A stretch of DNA of 64,000 nt from Collimonas arenae (GCF_001584165.1 NZ_CP013233.1:248001-312000), one strand, 5' to 3'; numbered from the stretch's first letter, positions 1 through 9,392 are shown. Translations and numbers: made by a program. Notes: generated by a model not told the origin, from the letters alone.

Positions 1-1
1 G

Positions 2-592
2 CAGTTGTCGGTGCGGCTGGTAACCGGCATTTCGACGCGCTTCCAGCAGCGCGACAATTCGCTGTCGCCGATCGTCGACCTGATTGCGCAACAGTATCGG
101 CTGCAAGCCGGCAATTACCTGGCTTTCTTCAGCAGCTACGATTACTTGCAGAAGGTCGCCGGCCTGTTCGCCGAACGCTATCCGGAAATTCCGTTGTGGC
201 AGCAGGCGCGACGCATGGATGAACACGAGCGCGAGGCATTCCTGGCGCGCTTCACCGAGAGTTCGCAGGGCGTAGGTTTTGCGGTGCTTGGCGGCGCCTT
301 TGCCGAAGGGATTGATTTGCCGGGCGCACGCTTGATCGGCGCCTTCATCGCCACGCTAGGGCTGCCGCAGATCAATCCGGTCAATGAACAGATCATGCGA
401 CAGATGGAGCAGACTTTCGGCAACGGCTACGATTGCACCTATCTGTTTCCCGGCATGCAAAAAGTGGTGCAGGCCGCTGGCCGCGTGATCCGCACCCGCG
501 AGGATCGCGGCGTGGTGTATCTGATCGACGACCGCTTTGCGCGGCGAGAGGTGCGGCAATTGCTGCCGCAGTGGTGGCGCATCGATACTTGA
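2..592 (+). CDS. DinG/YoaA-type ATP-dependent helicase, C-terminal part
   Basis: The last 196 or so codons of a superfamily 2 Rad3/XPD-like DNA helicase; the frame is open to the window edge, so the true start lies upstream. The visible part is helicase domain 2: an FFSSYDYL segment at the start of the domain, GGAFAEGIDLPG (motif V region) and QAAGRVIRTREDRG (motif VI, with the arginines that contact ATP in this family). DinG-type enzymes unwind branched or RNA-containing DNA during repair. The iron-sulfur and ATPase motifs would be upstream and cannot be checked. The gene is followed by a long non-coding gap, so it is not in an operon with ahpC. Confidence 0.85.
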   Translation, partial: QLSVRLVTGISTRFQQRDNSLSPIVDLIAQQYRLQAGNYLAFFSSYDYLQKVAGLFAERYPEIPLWQQARRMDEHEREAFLARFTESSQGVGFAVLGGAFAEGIDLPGARLIGAFIATLGLPQINPVNEQIMRQMEQTFGNGYDCTYLFPGMQKVVQAAGRVIRTREDRGVVYLIDDRFARREVRQLLPQWWRIDT

Positions 593-1045
593 AGCAGGCA
601 GTGGTGTGCGGTTGTCCTTGATGAGATGGATTATATGGACCTGGACACTGCGGGACCCGGACACTGCACGCAATTTATCAAAAAGACATGCTGCCAATAT
701 CTCTTGGCTTCCCTCAATTCAATCCCCCAAGTGAAGCGCGCTACAATCATGGAGCAGAAGATTCGCTTGTTCTGGATAGAACCGGTTTTGCATGCCATGC
801 ATGCCGGCGATTCGCGCTGCACAAAGCCACAAGACAAGAATCAGGAGCGGCTTAATGCGCCGGTCCTGAGACTGGATTGATTCGGTTTGGCACTTTCACG
901 GGACATAAGCAGAACCATCTGTCACATCCCGTGCATTATCGATAGTTAAAATGTATCAAAAATATTTTTACAATCAATTTTCAATATTTAGATACATCCT
1001 TTAAACTGTCTCTTCATTGATTCACAACCCCACGAGGAAAACACA
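593..1045. other. intergenic region upstream of ahpC
   Basis: 453 bases without a convincing gene. Short open frames exist but have no ribosome site and no recognisable product. The right third is AT-rich and holds the OxyR-like box listed separately and the ahpC promoter. The clear ribosome site GAGGA at about 1034-1038 belongs to ahpC. I see no obvious terminator for the helicase gene. Confidence 0.6.
942..978 (+). promoter_or_regulatory. OxyR-type binding site upstream of ahpC
   Basis: Two half-sites fit the OxyR pattern ATAGnTnnnAnCTAT separated by seven bases: ATAGTTAAAATGTAT at 942-956 matches 9 of 10 fixed positions, and ATTTTTACAATCAAT at 964-978 matches 7 of 10. The 22-base register between half-sites is exactly that expected of an OxyR tetramer site. 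It ends 67 bases before the ahpC start codon, a suitable place for activation. A separate inverted repeat, ATGTATC at 951-957 and GATACAT at 991-997, overlaps it. OxyR control of ahpC is well established in other proteobacteria; binding here is inferred. Confidence 0.65.
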
Positions 1046-1609
1046 ATGTCTCTAATCAACACACAAATCAAACCGTTCAAGGCAACTGCATATCACAATG
1101 GCAAGTTCATTGACGTGAGCGACGAGTCCCTGAAGGGCAAATGGTCAGTTGTGGTGTTTTACCCAGCCGATTTCACTTTCGTCTGCCCAACCGAATTGGA
1201 AGACCTGGCAGATCATTACGCTGAATTCCAAAAACTGGGCGTTGAAATCTACGGCGTGTCGACCGACACCCACTTCGCTCACAAGGCATGGCACGACACA
1301 TCGGAAGCGATCAAGAAAGTGCAATACCCACTGATTGGCGACCCAACTACTGTCCTGTCGCGCAACTTCGAAGTGCTGATCGAAGAAGAAGGCCTGGCAC
1401 TGCGCGGTACTTTCGTGATCAACCCAGAAGGCCAGATCAAGGTTCTGGAAGTGCATGACAACGGCATCGGCCGTGACGCTTCGGAATTGCTGCGCAAGGT
1501 CAAGGCAGCGCAATACGTCGCATCGCACCCAGGCGAAGTTTGCCCTGCGAAATGGACTGAAGGCGCAGCAACATTGACACCATCGCTGGACCTGGTCGGC
1601 AAGATCTAA
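1046..1609 (+). CDS. ahpC: alkyl hydroperoxide reductase subunit C (peroxiredoxin)
   Basis: A typical 2-Cys peroxiredoxin of 187 residues, the usual AhpC length. It reduces hydrogen peroxide, organic peroxides and peroxynitrite in the cytoplasm. The peroxidatic cysteine is Cys47 in DFTFVCPTE and the resolving cysteine is Cys166 in GEVCPAKW. The start codon has a GAGGA ribosome site eight bases upstream. It is followed after 68 bases, including a strong hairpin, by ahpF, its dedicated reductase, so the pair is one transcription unit. The upstream OxyR-like site predicts peroxide induction. Synonymous codon use is strongly biased, as expected for an abundant protein. Confidence 0.98.
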   Translation: MSLINTQIKPFKATAYHNGKFIDVSDESLKGKWSVVVFYPADFTFVCPTELEDLADHYAEFQKLGVEIYGVSTDTHFAHKAWHDTSEAIKKVQYPLIGDPTTVLSRNFEVLIEEEGLALRGTFVINPEGQIKVLEVHDNGIGRDASELLRKVKAAQYVASHPGEVCPAKWTEGAATLTPSLDLVGKI

Positions 1610-1623
1610 TAGCCGCACCGCAG

Positions 1624-1646
1624 CCGGCCCGGAATGTCCGGGCCGG
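1624..1646 (+). promoter_or_regulatory. perfect hairpin between ahpC and ahpF
   Basis: CCGGCCCGGA and TCCGGGCCGG form a perfect 10-bp GC-rich stem closed by a 3-base loop, just after the ahpC stop codon. No run of T follows, so it is unlikely to be a full terminator. A 3' stabiliser or partial attenuator that keeps ahpC mRNA above ahpF mRNA is the likeliest role; this is inference. Confidence 0.6.
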
Positions 1647-1677
1647 TGTTGAAAAAATATTGAATGGAAGGCTTATC

Positions 1678-3273
1678 ATGCTTGATGCTAATCTCAAAAC
1701 CCAGTTGAAAACCTATTTGGAAAAGGTCGTGCAGCCGATTGAGATCGTTGCGTCTCTCGATGATGGCGACAAATCCCGCGAACTGCAGGCCATGCTCCAG
1801 GAAATCGTCCTGTTGAGCGACCGCATTACGCTGGTTGAACGTACTGACGACACAGAGCGCAAGCCGTCGTTCAGCATCAACCGCCCCGGTACCGATATCA
1901 GCGTGCGTTTCGCCGGTATCCCGATGGGCCACGAATTCACCTCGCTGGTATTGGCGCTGCTGCAAGTCGGCGGCCACCCGATCAAGCTGGATGATGCGGT
2001 CATCGAACAGATCCGCAACCTGGACGGCGACTATCGTTTTGAAACTTATATTTCGCTGTCGTGCCAGAGCTGCCCTGAGGTAGTGCAGGCGCTCAACGTT
2101 ATGTCCATCATCAACCCGCGCATTCGCACCGAGATGATCGACGGCGCATTGTTCCAGAGCGAAGTCGAGGCGCGCCAGGTAATGGCTGTGCCGTCGATTT
2201 TCCTGAACGGCGAAGTGTTCGGCCAAGGCCGTTCCGGCGTTGAAGAAATCCTGGCCAAGCTCGACAGCGGCGCCGGCGCACGCCAGGCAGCCGAGTTGAA
2301 TGCCAAGGATGTGTTCGATGTGCTGATCGTCGGCGGCGGACCTGCCGGCGCGGCAGCGGCGATCTACGCCGCACGCAAAGGCATTCGCACCGGCGTGGTG
2401 GCAGAACGCTTCGGCGGCCAGGTGTTGGACACCTTGGCGATCGAGAATTTTGTATCGGTCAAGGAAACCGACGGCCCGCATTTCGCCGTCGCGCTGGAAC
2501 AGCACGTCAAGGCCTATGATGTCGACATCATGAACCTGCAACGGGCGGCAAGCCTGGTGCCGGGCAAGTTGATTGAAGTGAAAACCGCCAGCGGCGCGGT
2601 CTTGAAGAGCAAGTCAGTGATCCTGGCGACAGGTGCGCGCTGGCGCGAGATCAACGTTCCTGGCGAACAGCAATACCGTAACCACGGTGTGGCGTATTGC
2701 CCGCACTGCGACGGTCCGCTGTTCAGGGGCAAACGTGTCGCAGTCATCGGTGGCGGTAACTCCGGCGTTGAAGCAGCAATCGACCTGGCTGGCCTGGTGT
2801 CGCATGTCACGCTGATCGAATTCGGCGCCGAGTTGCGTGCCGATGCGGTCCTGCAACGCAAGCTGCACAGCCTGCGCAATGTCACCGTCATCACCTCGGC
2901 GCAAACCACCGAGATCCATGGCGATGGCAAGAAGGTCAACGGCTTGAGTTACACCGACCGGGTTTCTGGCGCCAGTCACAAGGTTGAACTGGAAGGCGTA
3001 TTCGTCCAGATCGGCCTGGTGCCGAACACCGAATGGCTGAAGGGCACGGTAGCGTTGTCGCGCCACGGCGAAATCGAGGTTGATGCCAAGGGTCAAACTT
3101 CGATCCCCGGCGTGTTTGCTGCGGGCGATGTGACGACAGTGCCGTTCAAGCAGATCGTGATCGCGGTGGGCGAGGGTGCCAAGGCATCGTTGAGCGCATT
3201 CGATTACCTGATCCGCACGTCGTTTGACGACGAAACCGAGACTGTGGAAGAGAAGGTTGCAGTGCCGGCGTAA
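1678..3273 (+). CDS. ahpF: alkyl hydroperoxide reductase subunit F
   Basis: Flavoprotein disulfide reductase of 531 residues that passes electrons from NADH through FAD and two dithiol centres to AhpC. In order: an N-terminal double-thioredoxin-like domain with the CQSC redox pair near residue 130; the FAD-binding [10 protein letters not shown]; the active-site CPHC (YCPHCDGP); the pyridine-nucleotide motif [10 protein letters not shown]; and the C-terminal FAD motif [10 protein letters not shown] take ATG 1678 as the start because GGAAGG lies six bases upstream and family members begin at this methionine; an in-frame TTG at 1660 is too close to that site. A strong terminator follows. Confidence 0.97.
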   Translation: MLDANLKTQLKTYLEKVVQPIEIVASLDDGDKSRELQAMLQEIVLLSDRITLVERTDDTERKPSFSINRPGTDISVRFAGIPMGHEFTSLVLALLQVGGHPIKLDDAVIEQIRNLDGDYRFETYISLSCQSCPEVVQALNVMSIINPRIRTEMIDGALFQSEVEARQVMAVPSIFLNGEVFGQGRSGVEEILAKLDSGAGARQAAELNAKDVFDVLIVGGGPAGAAAAIYAARKGIRTGVVAERFGGQVLDTLAIENFVSVKETDGPHFAVALEQHVKAYDVDIMNLQRAASLVPGKLIEVKTASGAVLKSKSVILATGARWREINVPGEQQYRNHGVAYCPHCDGPLFRGKRVAVIGGGNSGVEAAIDLAGLVSHVTLIEFGAELRADAVLQRKLHSLRNVTVITSAQTTEIHGDGKKVNGLSYTDRVSGASHKVELEGVFVQIGLVPNTEWLKGTVALSRHGEIEVDAKGQTSIPGVFAAGDVTTVPFKQIVIAVGEGAKASLSAFDYLIRTSFDDETETVEEKVAVPA

Positions 3274-3290
3274 CGGTCCTGTTATCGGCA

Positions 3291-3322
3291 AAAGGCCTCC
3301 CGTTCGGGAGGTCTTTTTTTTT
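3291..3322 (+). terminator. rho-independent terminator of ahpCF
   Basis: CCTCCC (3296-3301), a GTTC loop and GGGAGG (3306-3311), extended by flanking A/T pairs and followed by a run of T. It sits 18 bases after the ahpF stop codon. Confidence 0.9.
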
Positions 3323-3390
3323 TGAAGCAATGCTAGTATTACTATCGCGTTGGCGGGGTAAAAGATGGCCGCGGCAGGAGGCCATCCATA

Positions 3391-4185
3391 TCAAGCGATA
3401 GAGCGCACCACGCCGCCATCCACGCGCACCGATGCGCCGGTGGTGGCCGATGCCTGTTGGGATGCCAGGTAGACCACCATGTTGGCAACTTCTTCCACTG
3501 TCGCCAGGCGCTTGATCAGCGAGCTTGGACGGTGTTGCGCAACAAAGTCGTTTTCCAATTGTTCGACAGGTACGCCCTGCTGTTGCGCCAGCCCGCCAAA
3601 GAAATCGCTTACGCCTTCGGAACGGGTTGGTCCGGGTAGCACGGCATTGACCGTCACGCCAGTGCCGGCCAGGGTTTCAGCTAGTCCGCGCGAGACGGCC
3701 AGCAGTGCGGTCTTTGTCATGCCGTAATGCACCATTTCGACCGGAATCTGCAAGCCGGATTCGCTCGACAAAAACAGCACGCGACCCCAGCCGCGTTCCA
3801 CCATCTTCGGCGCGTAATAGCGCGACAGGCGCACCGCGCTCATGACATTGACGTCGAAGAAGCGTTGCCATTCGTCGTCGCCGATATCGAAGAACCCCTT
3901 GGCTTCGAAAATCCCCAGGTTATTGACCAGGATATCCGCCGCAGGAATCGCCACAGTCAGCTTGGCTACGCCTTCGACAGTACCGAGGTCCGCGGCAAAG
4001 CCGCGCAGCCGGGCGTCAGGAAATTCAGCGTGGATCGTTGCCAGCGCTTCATCCACGCGCGCCTGGGTGCGGCCATTGACCACCACTTCGGCGCCGGCCT
4101 GCGCCAGCCCGCGGGCAATCGCCAGGCCGATGCCGGCGGTAGAGCCGCTGACGATTGCAAGTTTGTTGCTCAGGTCGATTTTCAT
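3391..4185 (-). CDS. SDR family oxidoreductase
   Basis: Classical short-chain dehydrogenase/reductase of 264 residues. The glycine-rich cofactor loop reads GSTAGIG at residues 14-20, NNLG replaces the usual NNAG, the catalytic serine is in LFLSSES, and YGMTK supplies the catalytic Tyr and Lys. The asparagine and arginine of VVNGR after the second beta strand suggest NADP(H). The start is ATG 4185 because AAGGAAG lies six bases upstream; the GTG before it is less likely. The C-terminal VDGGVVRS is typical of the family. The substrate cannot be told. It stands alone, downstream of but well separated from the cytochrome/GMC operon on the same strand. Confidence 0.85.
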   Translation of the reverse strand: MKIDLSNKLAIVSGSTAGIGLAIARGLAQAGAEVVVNGRTQARVDEALATIHAEFPDARLRGFAADLGTVEGVAKLTVAIPAADILVNNLGIFEAKGFFDIGDDEWQRFFDVNVMSAVRLSRYYAPKMVERGWGRVLFLSSESGLQIPVEMVHYGMTKTALLAVSRGLAETLAGTGVTVNAVLPGPTRSEGVSDFFGGLAQQQGVPVEQLENDFVAQHRPSSLIKRLATVEEVANMVVYLASQQASATTGASVRVDGGVVRSIA

Positions 4186-4351
4186 CACATTCTTCCTTTA
4201 AAGGTTGAGCGGCAGGATTGCCGCGTCGGATGTCGCTGCTTTGTTGCACCTGGAGCGGGTATCTCGCAATCATCCCGATGACTGATTTGACACAGCAGCT
4301 TGTGTCCAGGACAAAATTGGACGACAGCCGGATGGGCTTGCGGCCATCCGG

Positions 4352-5848
4352 TTATTTGCGACGCCGGCGCTTGATGGACAGTCCCAGAAGCCCCAGAGGG
4401 ATTAGCGCGGCAACCAGGCATATCAGCGGAACAATATAGGGCTGCATCCGCGCCAGCATTGGTTTCGAACCACCGTCACGAGCGACCGCCACGTCCTGTG
4501 CCGTGACCGGTGCTCCGGGACTGCCATACTGCTGCAACACATGGTTGGAAATCGCGGCGATCTGTTCGTCGGTCAGTGGATTGACATACGACTGGCTGTC
4601 AAAGCGTGGCATCAGTACATCCTGGTCGCCGACCTTGCGCTCCACTCCGTACAGGATGGTCGAGATCAAGTTGGCCCGGTTCGCCGAGCCGGTCGCGGTA
4701 TTGCGAAACAGGGATGGGTAGGCCTGATTTCCGCTGCCGCCGCCATTCGCCTGGTGGCAGCTTGCGCAGTAAGCACTGTATAAAACCGCGCCGCTGTTGA
4801 GGCTATGAGTTTCATTCGGACCGACCGCGCCGCGCAATGATGCTTCGGCGCTTTTGGGCTGCCCATACTCATGCGCCGGCTTTACATCGGCAGCATCGCG
4901 TATCGGCTTGGTCGTTTTCAAATATGCGACGATCGCCGCGGTATCTTCCTTGGATAAGAATTGCAGGCTATTCTGCACCGCTTCGGCCATGCCGCCGGCC
5001 GCCTGGTTTTTGCCGCGCACGTGTCCCGTTTGCAGATACTGCGCCAGCTCCTGATCGCTCCAGCCGCCGATGCCGCTGACCGGATCGGACGTGATGTTGG
5101 GCGCATACCATGAGCCCAGCGGTGCACCGCCAAATGCCTTGCTGTTGTCCTCGGCCATCAGTGCATTGCGCGGCGTATGGCAGGCGCTGCAATGGGCCAG
5201 CGCATTGGTCAGGTAGGCGCCGCGGTTGATCTGTTGCTGGTCGCTGACGGCAGTGAAACGCTTGTTATCGAGGAACAGCATGTTCCAGGCCATCATCGAC
5301 GCGCGCACGCTGAACGGGAACGGTAGCGCAGTTTGCGGGGCAACAGTGTCGACAGGCTTTACTCCCACCATGAAGTAGGTATACAACGCATGCACATCGT
5401 CGTCGCTGAGCAGCGTGTAGGAGGTGTAGGGCATTGCCGGGTAAAGCCGGGCGCCGTCGGCGCGCACGCCTTCCCGCAGTGCGCGAGCAAACTGTTGCTC
5501 GGTGTAGTTGCCGATGCCGGCGCTCTTGGAGGGCGTGATATTGGTGGAATAGATGCGGCCCAGCGGCGAGTCGATGCCGTAGCCGCCGGCGAATGGCTGT
5601 CCATCCTTGGGTACCGTATGGCATGCCATGCAATCGGCGGCCACGGCCAGATAGCGTCCCTGCTCAACCAGCGCAGCCTGATCCTTTGCCGCCTGGCCTT
5701 GCGCATGTGGTGCGCAGAACAAGGTGGCGATGATGAGGAAGAATGAACCAAGCAATGCCGCTCTGTATTTGTGCAATGCCGGAAAAGGCATGGACGAAGT
5801 GGTCAATGCGGCCGATGTCGGCTGGCGTCGGGGCTGTTGAAGGCGCAT
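4352..5848 (-). CDS. triheme cytochrome c subunit of a membrane FAD dehydrogenase
   Basis: Periplasmic electron-transfer subunit of 498 residues with three c-type heme sites: CMACH (73-77), CSACH (220-224) and CASCH (361-365). A hydrophobic export signal lies near residues 30-50. A single C-terminal membrane helix (about 470-488) followed by arginines and lysines anchors it. This is the layout of cytochrome subunits of gluconate, sorbitol, fructose and alcohol dehydrogenases, which pass electrons from the flavoprotein or quinoprotein to ubiquinone. The start is four bases after the GMC gene; the methionine at residue 20, just before the signal, is an alternative start. It is the last gene of a three-gene operon. 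Confidence 0.9.
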   Translation of the reverse strand: MRLQQPRRQPTSAALTTSSMPFPALHKYRAALLGSFFLIIATLFCAPHAQGQAAKDQAALVEQGRYLAVAADCMACHTVPKDGQPFAGGYGIDSPLGRIYSTNITPSKSAGIGNYTEQQFARALREGVRADGARLYPAMPYTSYTLLSDDDVHALYTYFMVGVKPVDTVAPQTALPFPFSVRASMMAWNMLFLDNKRFTAVSDQQQINRGAYLTNALAHCSACHTPRNALMAEDNSKAFGGAPLGSWYAPNITSDPVSGIGGWSDQELAQYLQTGHVRGKNQAAGGMAEAVQNSLQFLSKEDTAAIVAYLKTTKPIRDAADVKPAHEYGQPKSAEASLRGAVGPNETHSLNSGAVLYSAYCASCHQANGGGSGNQAYPSLFRNTATGSANRANLISTILYGVERKVGDQDVLMPRFDSQSYVNPLTDEQIAAISNHVLQQYGSPGAPVTAQDVAVARDGGSKPMLARMQPYIVPLICLVAALIPLGLLGLSIKRRRRK

Positions 5849-5851
5849 GAT

Positions 5852-7504
5852 TCAAGCCTTGGCGAGGGTTTTGGCGATCGCGTCGGCCGCTTTCAGGCCC
5901 AGCGCCGCCATCGACAGCGTGCTGTTGACCACGCTGGCGGATGGTATCGCACCGCCGCCCGGCAGCCACAAGTTGGCGTGGTCGTACGTGCGGCAATTGC
6001 CGTCGACTACCGAATCCTTGGGATCGGAACCCATGATGGTGCCGCCCATGATGTGGTTGTTGGCGTTGAGGCTGGTGGTGATATTGAATTCGGTCGCCTT
6101 GAACAATTGGCCAATATGTTCGAGCTGCTTGTGTGCTGCCTCGGCGCCGCGCCGAACGTAGTCGCCGACGTCGTAATGGATGTCGGGGCAGGCCAGACCC
6201 AGCGGATCGCGCCGCGTCTTGCTTAATGTCAGGCGATTGTTCGGATCTGGTAGCGGCTCCAAGCTGATCGAGAGGTCGACGCCGTAGGCAGCACGGCGGC
6301 GGATTTCATCGTCCAGCTCCTTGCCGACCAATCCCATTTTCAAGGCTTGGTCGGTAGCAGGGCCGACGCGTGAAATATTATTCAGGATCATCTTGTTGGC
6401 CGAATATTCGGAGCGGAACACGCCGTCGCGCGGCCCGACCAGGCAGCTGCTTTGCGCCGGTCCGCGCCCCAGCCAGATCGGTTCACTGGCCAGGAAGGTG
6501 CAATGGAATCCGGAGTGATCCATCATGTTGCGGCCGACTTGATCCGATGAATTGGCAATGCCGTTCGGATTACGCTCGTTGGCCGCCAGCAGCAGCAAGC
6601 GCGGCGTTTCCAGGCTGTTGCATGCCAACACGAATGCTCGTCCTGTGGCTTTATGCGAGCGTTTGCCGGTGTCATACCAATGTACGGCGGTGATGCGGTT
6701 GTTTTCGTCGGTGTCGATTTTATAGACCACCGATTCGGCCAGCACCTTCGCGCCCTTTTGTTCCGCGCGCTGTACGTGATGAATGCCGTTGTACATCGCG
6801 CCGATCGGGCAGATCGGCTGGCAATTATTGTTGCCGCAACAGGTCGGACGCCCTTGCCAAGGCCGTGTGCTGCGTCCCTGTGGAATAGGCACCGAACGAT
6901 AGCCGTGCGCGTTGACGATTTCCGCGAAGCGCTTGTCGCCGTAGGCCCAGGGCACCATGTCCATTGGATAGGGTTTGCTGCGCTCGGATGGCGATTGCAT
7001 TGCCGGATCGTTCGGACCGGCCACGCCCATCTCCTCTTCCGCGCGGCAGTAGTACGGCTCCAGTTCGTCATAGGAAATAGGCCAGTCGCGGCCGACACCG
7101 TAAGCCGATTTCATGCGCATATCAACCGGCAGGTGGCGCCAGCATGATGCTGCCCAATGCCAGGTGGTGCCGCCAACCGTGCGCAGATAGCCTTGTTTGA
7201 AACTGCTGCCGTTGGGGCCGCTCAGGCCGACGTAATTATTTTCCGGGAAGTACAGCGGTGCTGGCGCGATCGGCGACTGTGGATACAGGCCCTGGTAGTC
7301 GGAGCCGAGGCGATTCGCAAACGGCATGTTGCGCCAGTTCTCGACGGCTTGCCCGCGCTCGATGCGCAGCCCGGCTTCCAGTATGAGTACCGAATGGCCG
7401 AGACCGACGAGCTGGTCTGCAATCATGGCGCCGACCACGCCGGAGCCGACGATGACCACATCAGCAGTGGCGTCGCCGTTGGATTCGAAAGAAGGAGTTT
7501 TCAT
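5852..7504 (-). CDS. GMC family FAD-dependent sugar/sugar-acid dehydrogenase, large subunit
   Basis: Flavoprotein of 550 residues of the glucose-methanol-choline family. The dinucleotide fold is at the N-terminus (VIVGSGVVG, residues 17-25) with the ribose-binding acid in LILEAG. The active-site histidine region is NNHIMGGTIMG, and the C-terminal block has WLPGGGAIPS and NSTLSMAALG. CCGNNNCQPICPIG matches the cysteine cluster that holds an iron-sulfur centre in related fungal-type and bacterial FAD dehydrogenases. Together with the overlapping small subunit and the triheme cytochrome it forms a periplasmic complex that oxidises a sugar or sugar acid and feeds the quinone pool. The exact substrate (gluconate, sorbitol, fructose or glucose) cannot be told. 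It has no signal of its own and is probably exported with the Tat-dependent small subunit. Confidence 0.9.
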   Translation of the reverse strand: MKTPSFESNGDATADVVIVGSGVVGAMIADQLVGLGHSVLILEAGLRIERGQAVENWRNMPFANRLGSDYQGLYPQSPIAPAPLYFPENNYVGLSGPNGSSFKQGYLRTVGGTTWHWAASCWRHLPVDMRMKSAYGVGRDWPISYDELEPYYCRAEEEMGVAGPNDPAMQSPSERSKPYPMDMVPWAYGDKRFAEIVNAHGYRSVPIPQGRSTRPWQGRPTCCGNNNCQPICPIGAMYNGIHHVQRAEQKGAKVLAESVVYKIDTDENNRITAVHWYDTGKRSHKATGRAFVLACNSLETPRLLLLAANERNPNGIANSSDQVGRNMMDHSGFHCTFLASEPIWLGRGPAQSSCLVGPRDGVFRSEYSANKMILNNISRVGPATDQALKMGLVGKELDDEIRRRAAYGVDLSISLEPLPDPNNRLTLSKTRRDPLGLACPDIHYDVGDYVRRGAEAAHKQLEHIGQLFKATEFNITTSLNANNHIMGGTIMGSDPKDSVVDGNCRTYDHANLWLPGGGAIPSASVVNSTLSMAALGLKAADAIAKTLAKA

Positions 7505-8100
7505 GGTTCAGGCGGTTGGTGCAACAGATGCGGGATTTGCGTCAGGTGATGGCGGTTCCCCGGTCCACCACAACGGCCGAACGAACAATAGGTGGGCACC
7601 GGCAACGCGTCCCTCACGGGCTGATACATCAACGCGTCGGCGTACGATACGACAATGGCTTTCTGCCCCTTTCCGATAGTACCCGTATACCAGGCGGCGA
7701 CAATGGCCAAGGCTGTATCACGCAGCGCCGGATCGCCGCTGGTGGCCGCCAGCAAGGAACTGGCCGGCTGTCCGGTTTGCACCAGGCCGATCAGTTTGTC
7801 GGCATGAGCAGAAAAATCGGGATAGGTGTCACGCATCGCAGCCGAGATGCGCACTGCGGTTTCCGGATTCAGATCGGCATGGCCGGTAAGGGCTTGCGAC
7901 AACGTCAGAAATGCTGTGGCGCCGGCGGCAGAATTGACGGCATTGCTTGCTATCTTGGTTTGCGCCTGGGTCGGGGATGAGCCTGATAGCAGACCCACTT
8001 CGGCGAACATGGCAGCAATACCGATCAGCATCGTGCGGCGCGAAACCCCATGAGAAGAATTGGGGAGGATGGGTTGTTGGTCAGGATCCGAAGAAGGCAT
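7501..8100 (-). CDS. small (Tat-exported) subunit of the FAD dehydrogenase
   Basis: 199-residue protein of the sorbitol/gluconate dehydrogenase small-subunit type. The N-terminus carries a twin-arginine signal (SRRTMLIG, residues 21-28, then a hydrophobic stretch ending near AQA). The middle is helical, and the C-terminus has YCSFGRCGGPG. In related complexes the small subunit carries the catalytic flavoprotein through the Tat system and stabilises it. The gene overlaps the GMC gene by four bases (ATGA), so translation is coupled. GGAG lies nine bases upstream of the start. First gene of the operon. Confidence 0.85.
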   Translation of the reverse strand: MPSSDPDQQPILPNSSHGVSRRTMLIGIAAMFAEVGLLSGSSPTQAQTKIASNAVNSAAGATAFLTLSQALTGHADLNPETAVRISAAMRDTYPDFSAHADKLIGLVQTGQPASSLLAATSGDPALRDTALAIVAAWYTGTIGKGQKAIVVSYADALMYQPVRDALPVPTYCSFGRCGGPGNRHHLTQIPHLLHQPPEP

Positions 8101-8340
8101 GATCTAAGGCTCCGATTTGATTGACGTTTGGCATTTGATCATCTTCGAATTCCTATCTCACAATTGGGTCTCGAAAAGGCAATCATACTACGGGAAAAAT
8201 ATTTTTACCGACGGCAAAAAAATGCCGATCAGACCAATCGATCTGTCAACGTGACGTTGTGCCGACTCGCGAATAGATATGCATGAATGGAATTCTTGGC
8301 GCGCTTCGAATGAGGTGCGGGCAATTTTTTCGTAGGAAGA

Positions 8341-8652
8341 TCAAGCAGCGAAGAAACCGTGGCCGGTCAGATCGCGAATGTGCGTCACGCTGACGTCGGC
8401 CAACCCGTATCTGGCAACGCTGTCCAACGGGATGACCGTTCGGCCGCTGCGGCCGAGATGGGCAATCGTTTCATCCGCACCTGGATAGAGCAGATCGGCA
8501 AACGGATAGTCGAGCAGAAATGCCGACATGGAGTATCGGCGCGGCTCGTCCGTGTTGGCAAGCCGATAGTTTTGCATAGCCCCAAGGTATTGCCATTGTC
8601 CGTCTCCATCGAGCTCGAATTGTGCCAGCCGCCGTCGGCGGATGGTTGTCAA
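8341..8652 (-). CDS. hypothetical protein
   Basis: A 103-residue open frame of unknown function that begins with TTG one base after the stop codon of the lipoprotein gene. The sequence has a plausible coding composition (GDGQWQYLG, RYSMSAFLLDYPF, HLGRSGRTVIPLDS) but no motif I recognise, no signal and no membrane segment. The start is uncertain: there is no clear ribosome site and the first in-frame ATG is 25 codons in. It may be translated by re-initiation after the upstream gene, or may be a remnant. Confidence 0.4.
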   Translation of the reverse strand: MTTIRRRRLAQFELDGDGQWQYLGAMQNYRLANTDEPRRYSMSAFLLDYPFADLLYPGADETIAHLGRSGRTVIPLDSVARYGLADVSVTHIRDLTGHGFFAA

Positions 8653-8904
8653 TTAGCTGCCGGTACTGCCGGACGCTGGTGGCGCAGTGGTCGATCCAGA
8701 ATTGTTGGCAGGAGCTGAGCTGCTTGGCGTCGCTGGCGCCAAGCCACCGCCGGCGGGCGCAGGGGCCATCGGAGATGTTGTTTGCGGTGCTGTCGTCGCT
8801 GGTGAATTATCCACTGCTGGCGCGGGAGCTTCGTTGGCCTTTTTGCATCCGGCCAGGGCTGCTGCGGCAATGATGGTAACGATGGCTGCGTGTCGGATTA
8901 GCAT
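8653..8904 (-). CDS. small Pro/Ala/Ser-rich lipoprotein
   Basis: An 83-residue protein with a lipoprotein signal: MLIRHAAIVTIIAAAALAGC, the lipobox LAGC giving a lipidated cysteine at residue 20. The mature part is almost entirely Ala, Pro, Ser, Thr and Gly and is probably disordered. Function unknown; such proteins are anchored in the outer or inner membrane. I start at ATG 8904 because AAAGGAAA lies just upstream; an upstream in-frame methionine at 8931 would put residues before the signal. Confidence 0.7.
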   Translation of the reverse strand: MLIRHAAIVTIIAAAALAGCKKANEAPAPAVDNSPATTAPQTTSPMAPAPAGGGLAPATPSSSAPANNSGSTTAPPASGSTGS

Positions 8905-9337
8905 GGTGTTTCCTTTCGTTGGTAGCGGCACGCCAGATAAATCAATGCCGCCGGAGGATGAAAGATCAATGGACTCGCGCCCATTTTGGTTTGTTCAAAT
9001 ATCAGGAAGAAATAGGATTGCAGGACGACCTGGGCGTGTCAGCATCACACCTGTCTACAACCTTGTAGGCCGTCCATGCTTAAAACTATGCGCTTCTGGG
9101 AAGAATCCGTCCGTGCGGCAGCTAACATAGAAGGAGGATTTGATCTGGCGGTTGGCGCTTCACGTGTGAGAAGGTTTCATTTTTCCTTCCGCAACAATAT
9201 TATTTGCAATGCTAATCGGTGTTCTGCACCCATCTATTTATTGAGAATTGCATGAAACACGACAACACCAGAAATCTGGTTTTCGTCGCGCTTAATTGGT
9301 TATGCTTAACTCGTTGTGCTTAATATAGGCAGCTAAC

Positions 9338-9392
9338 TGGGGTCAGAGTGAACTTTCTGCGTGTTTTTTGCAGAAACTTCACTCTGACCCCA
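9338..9392. repeat. REP-like inverted repeat 1
   Basis: A 23-base arm at 9338-9360, starting TGGGGTCAGAGTGAA, pairs with its reverse complement at 9370-9392 with a single mismatch, around a 9-base T-rich loop. The outer 12 bases are shared with the hairpin at 9473-9523. Arms of the form GGGGTCAGAGT/ACTCTGACCCC recur as dispersed extragenic palindromes in many proteobacteria, and I associate them with RAYT-type transposases; no such gene is in this window. Confidence 0.75.
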
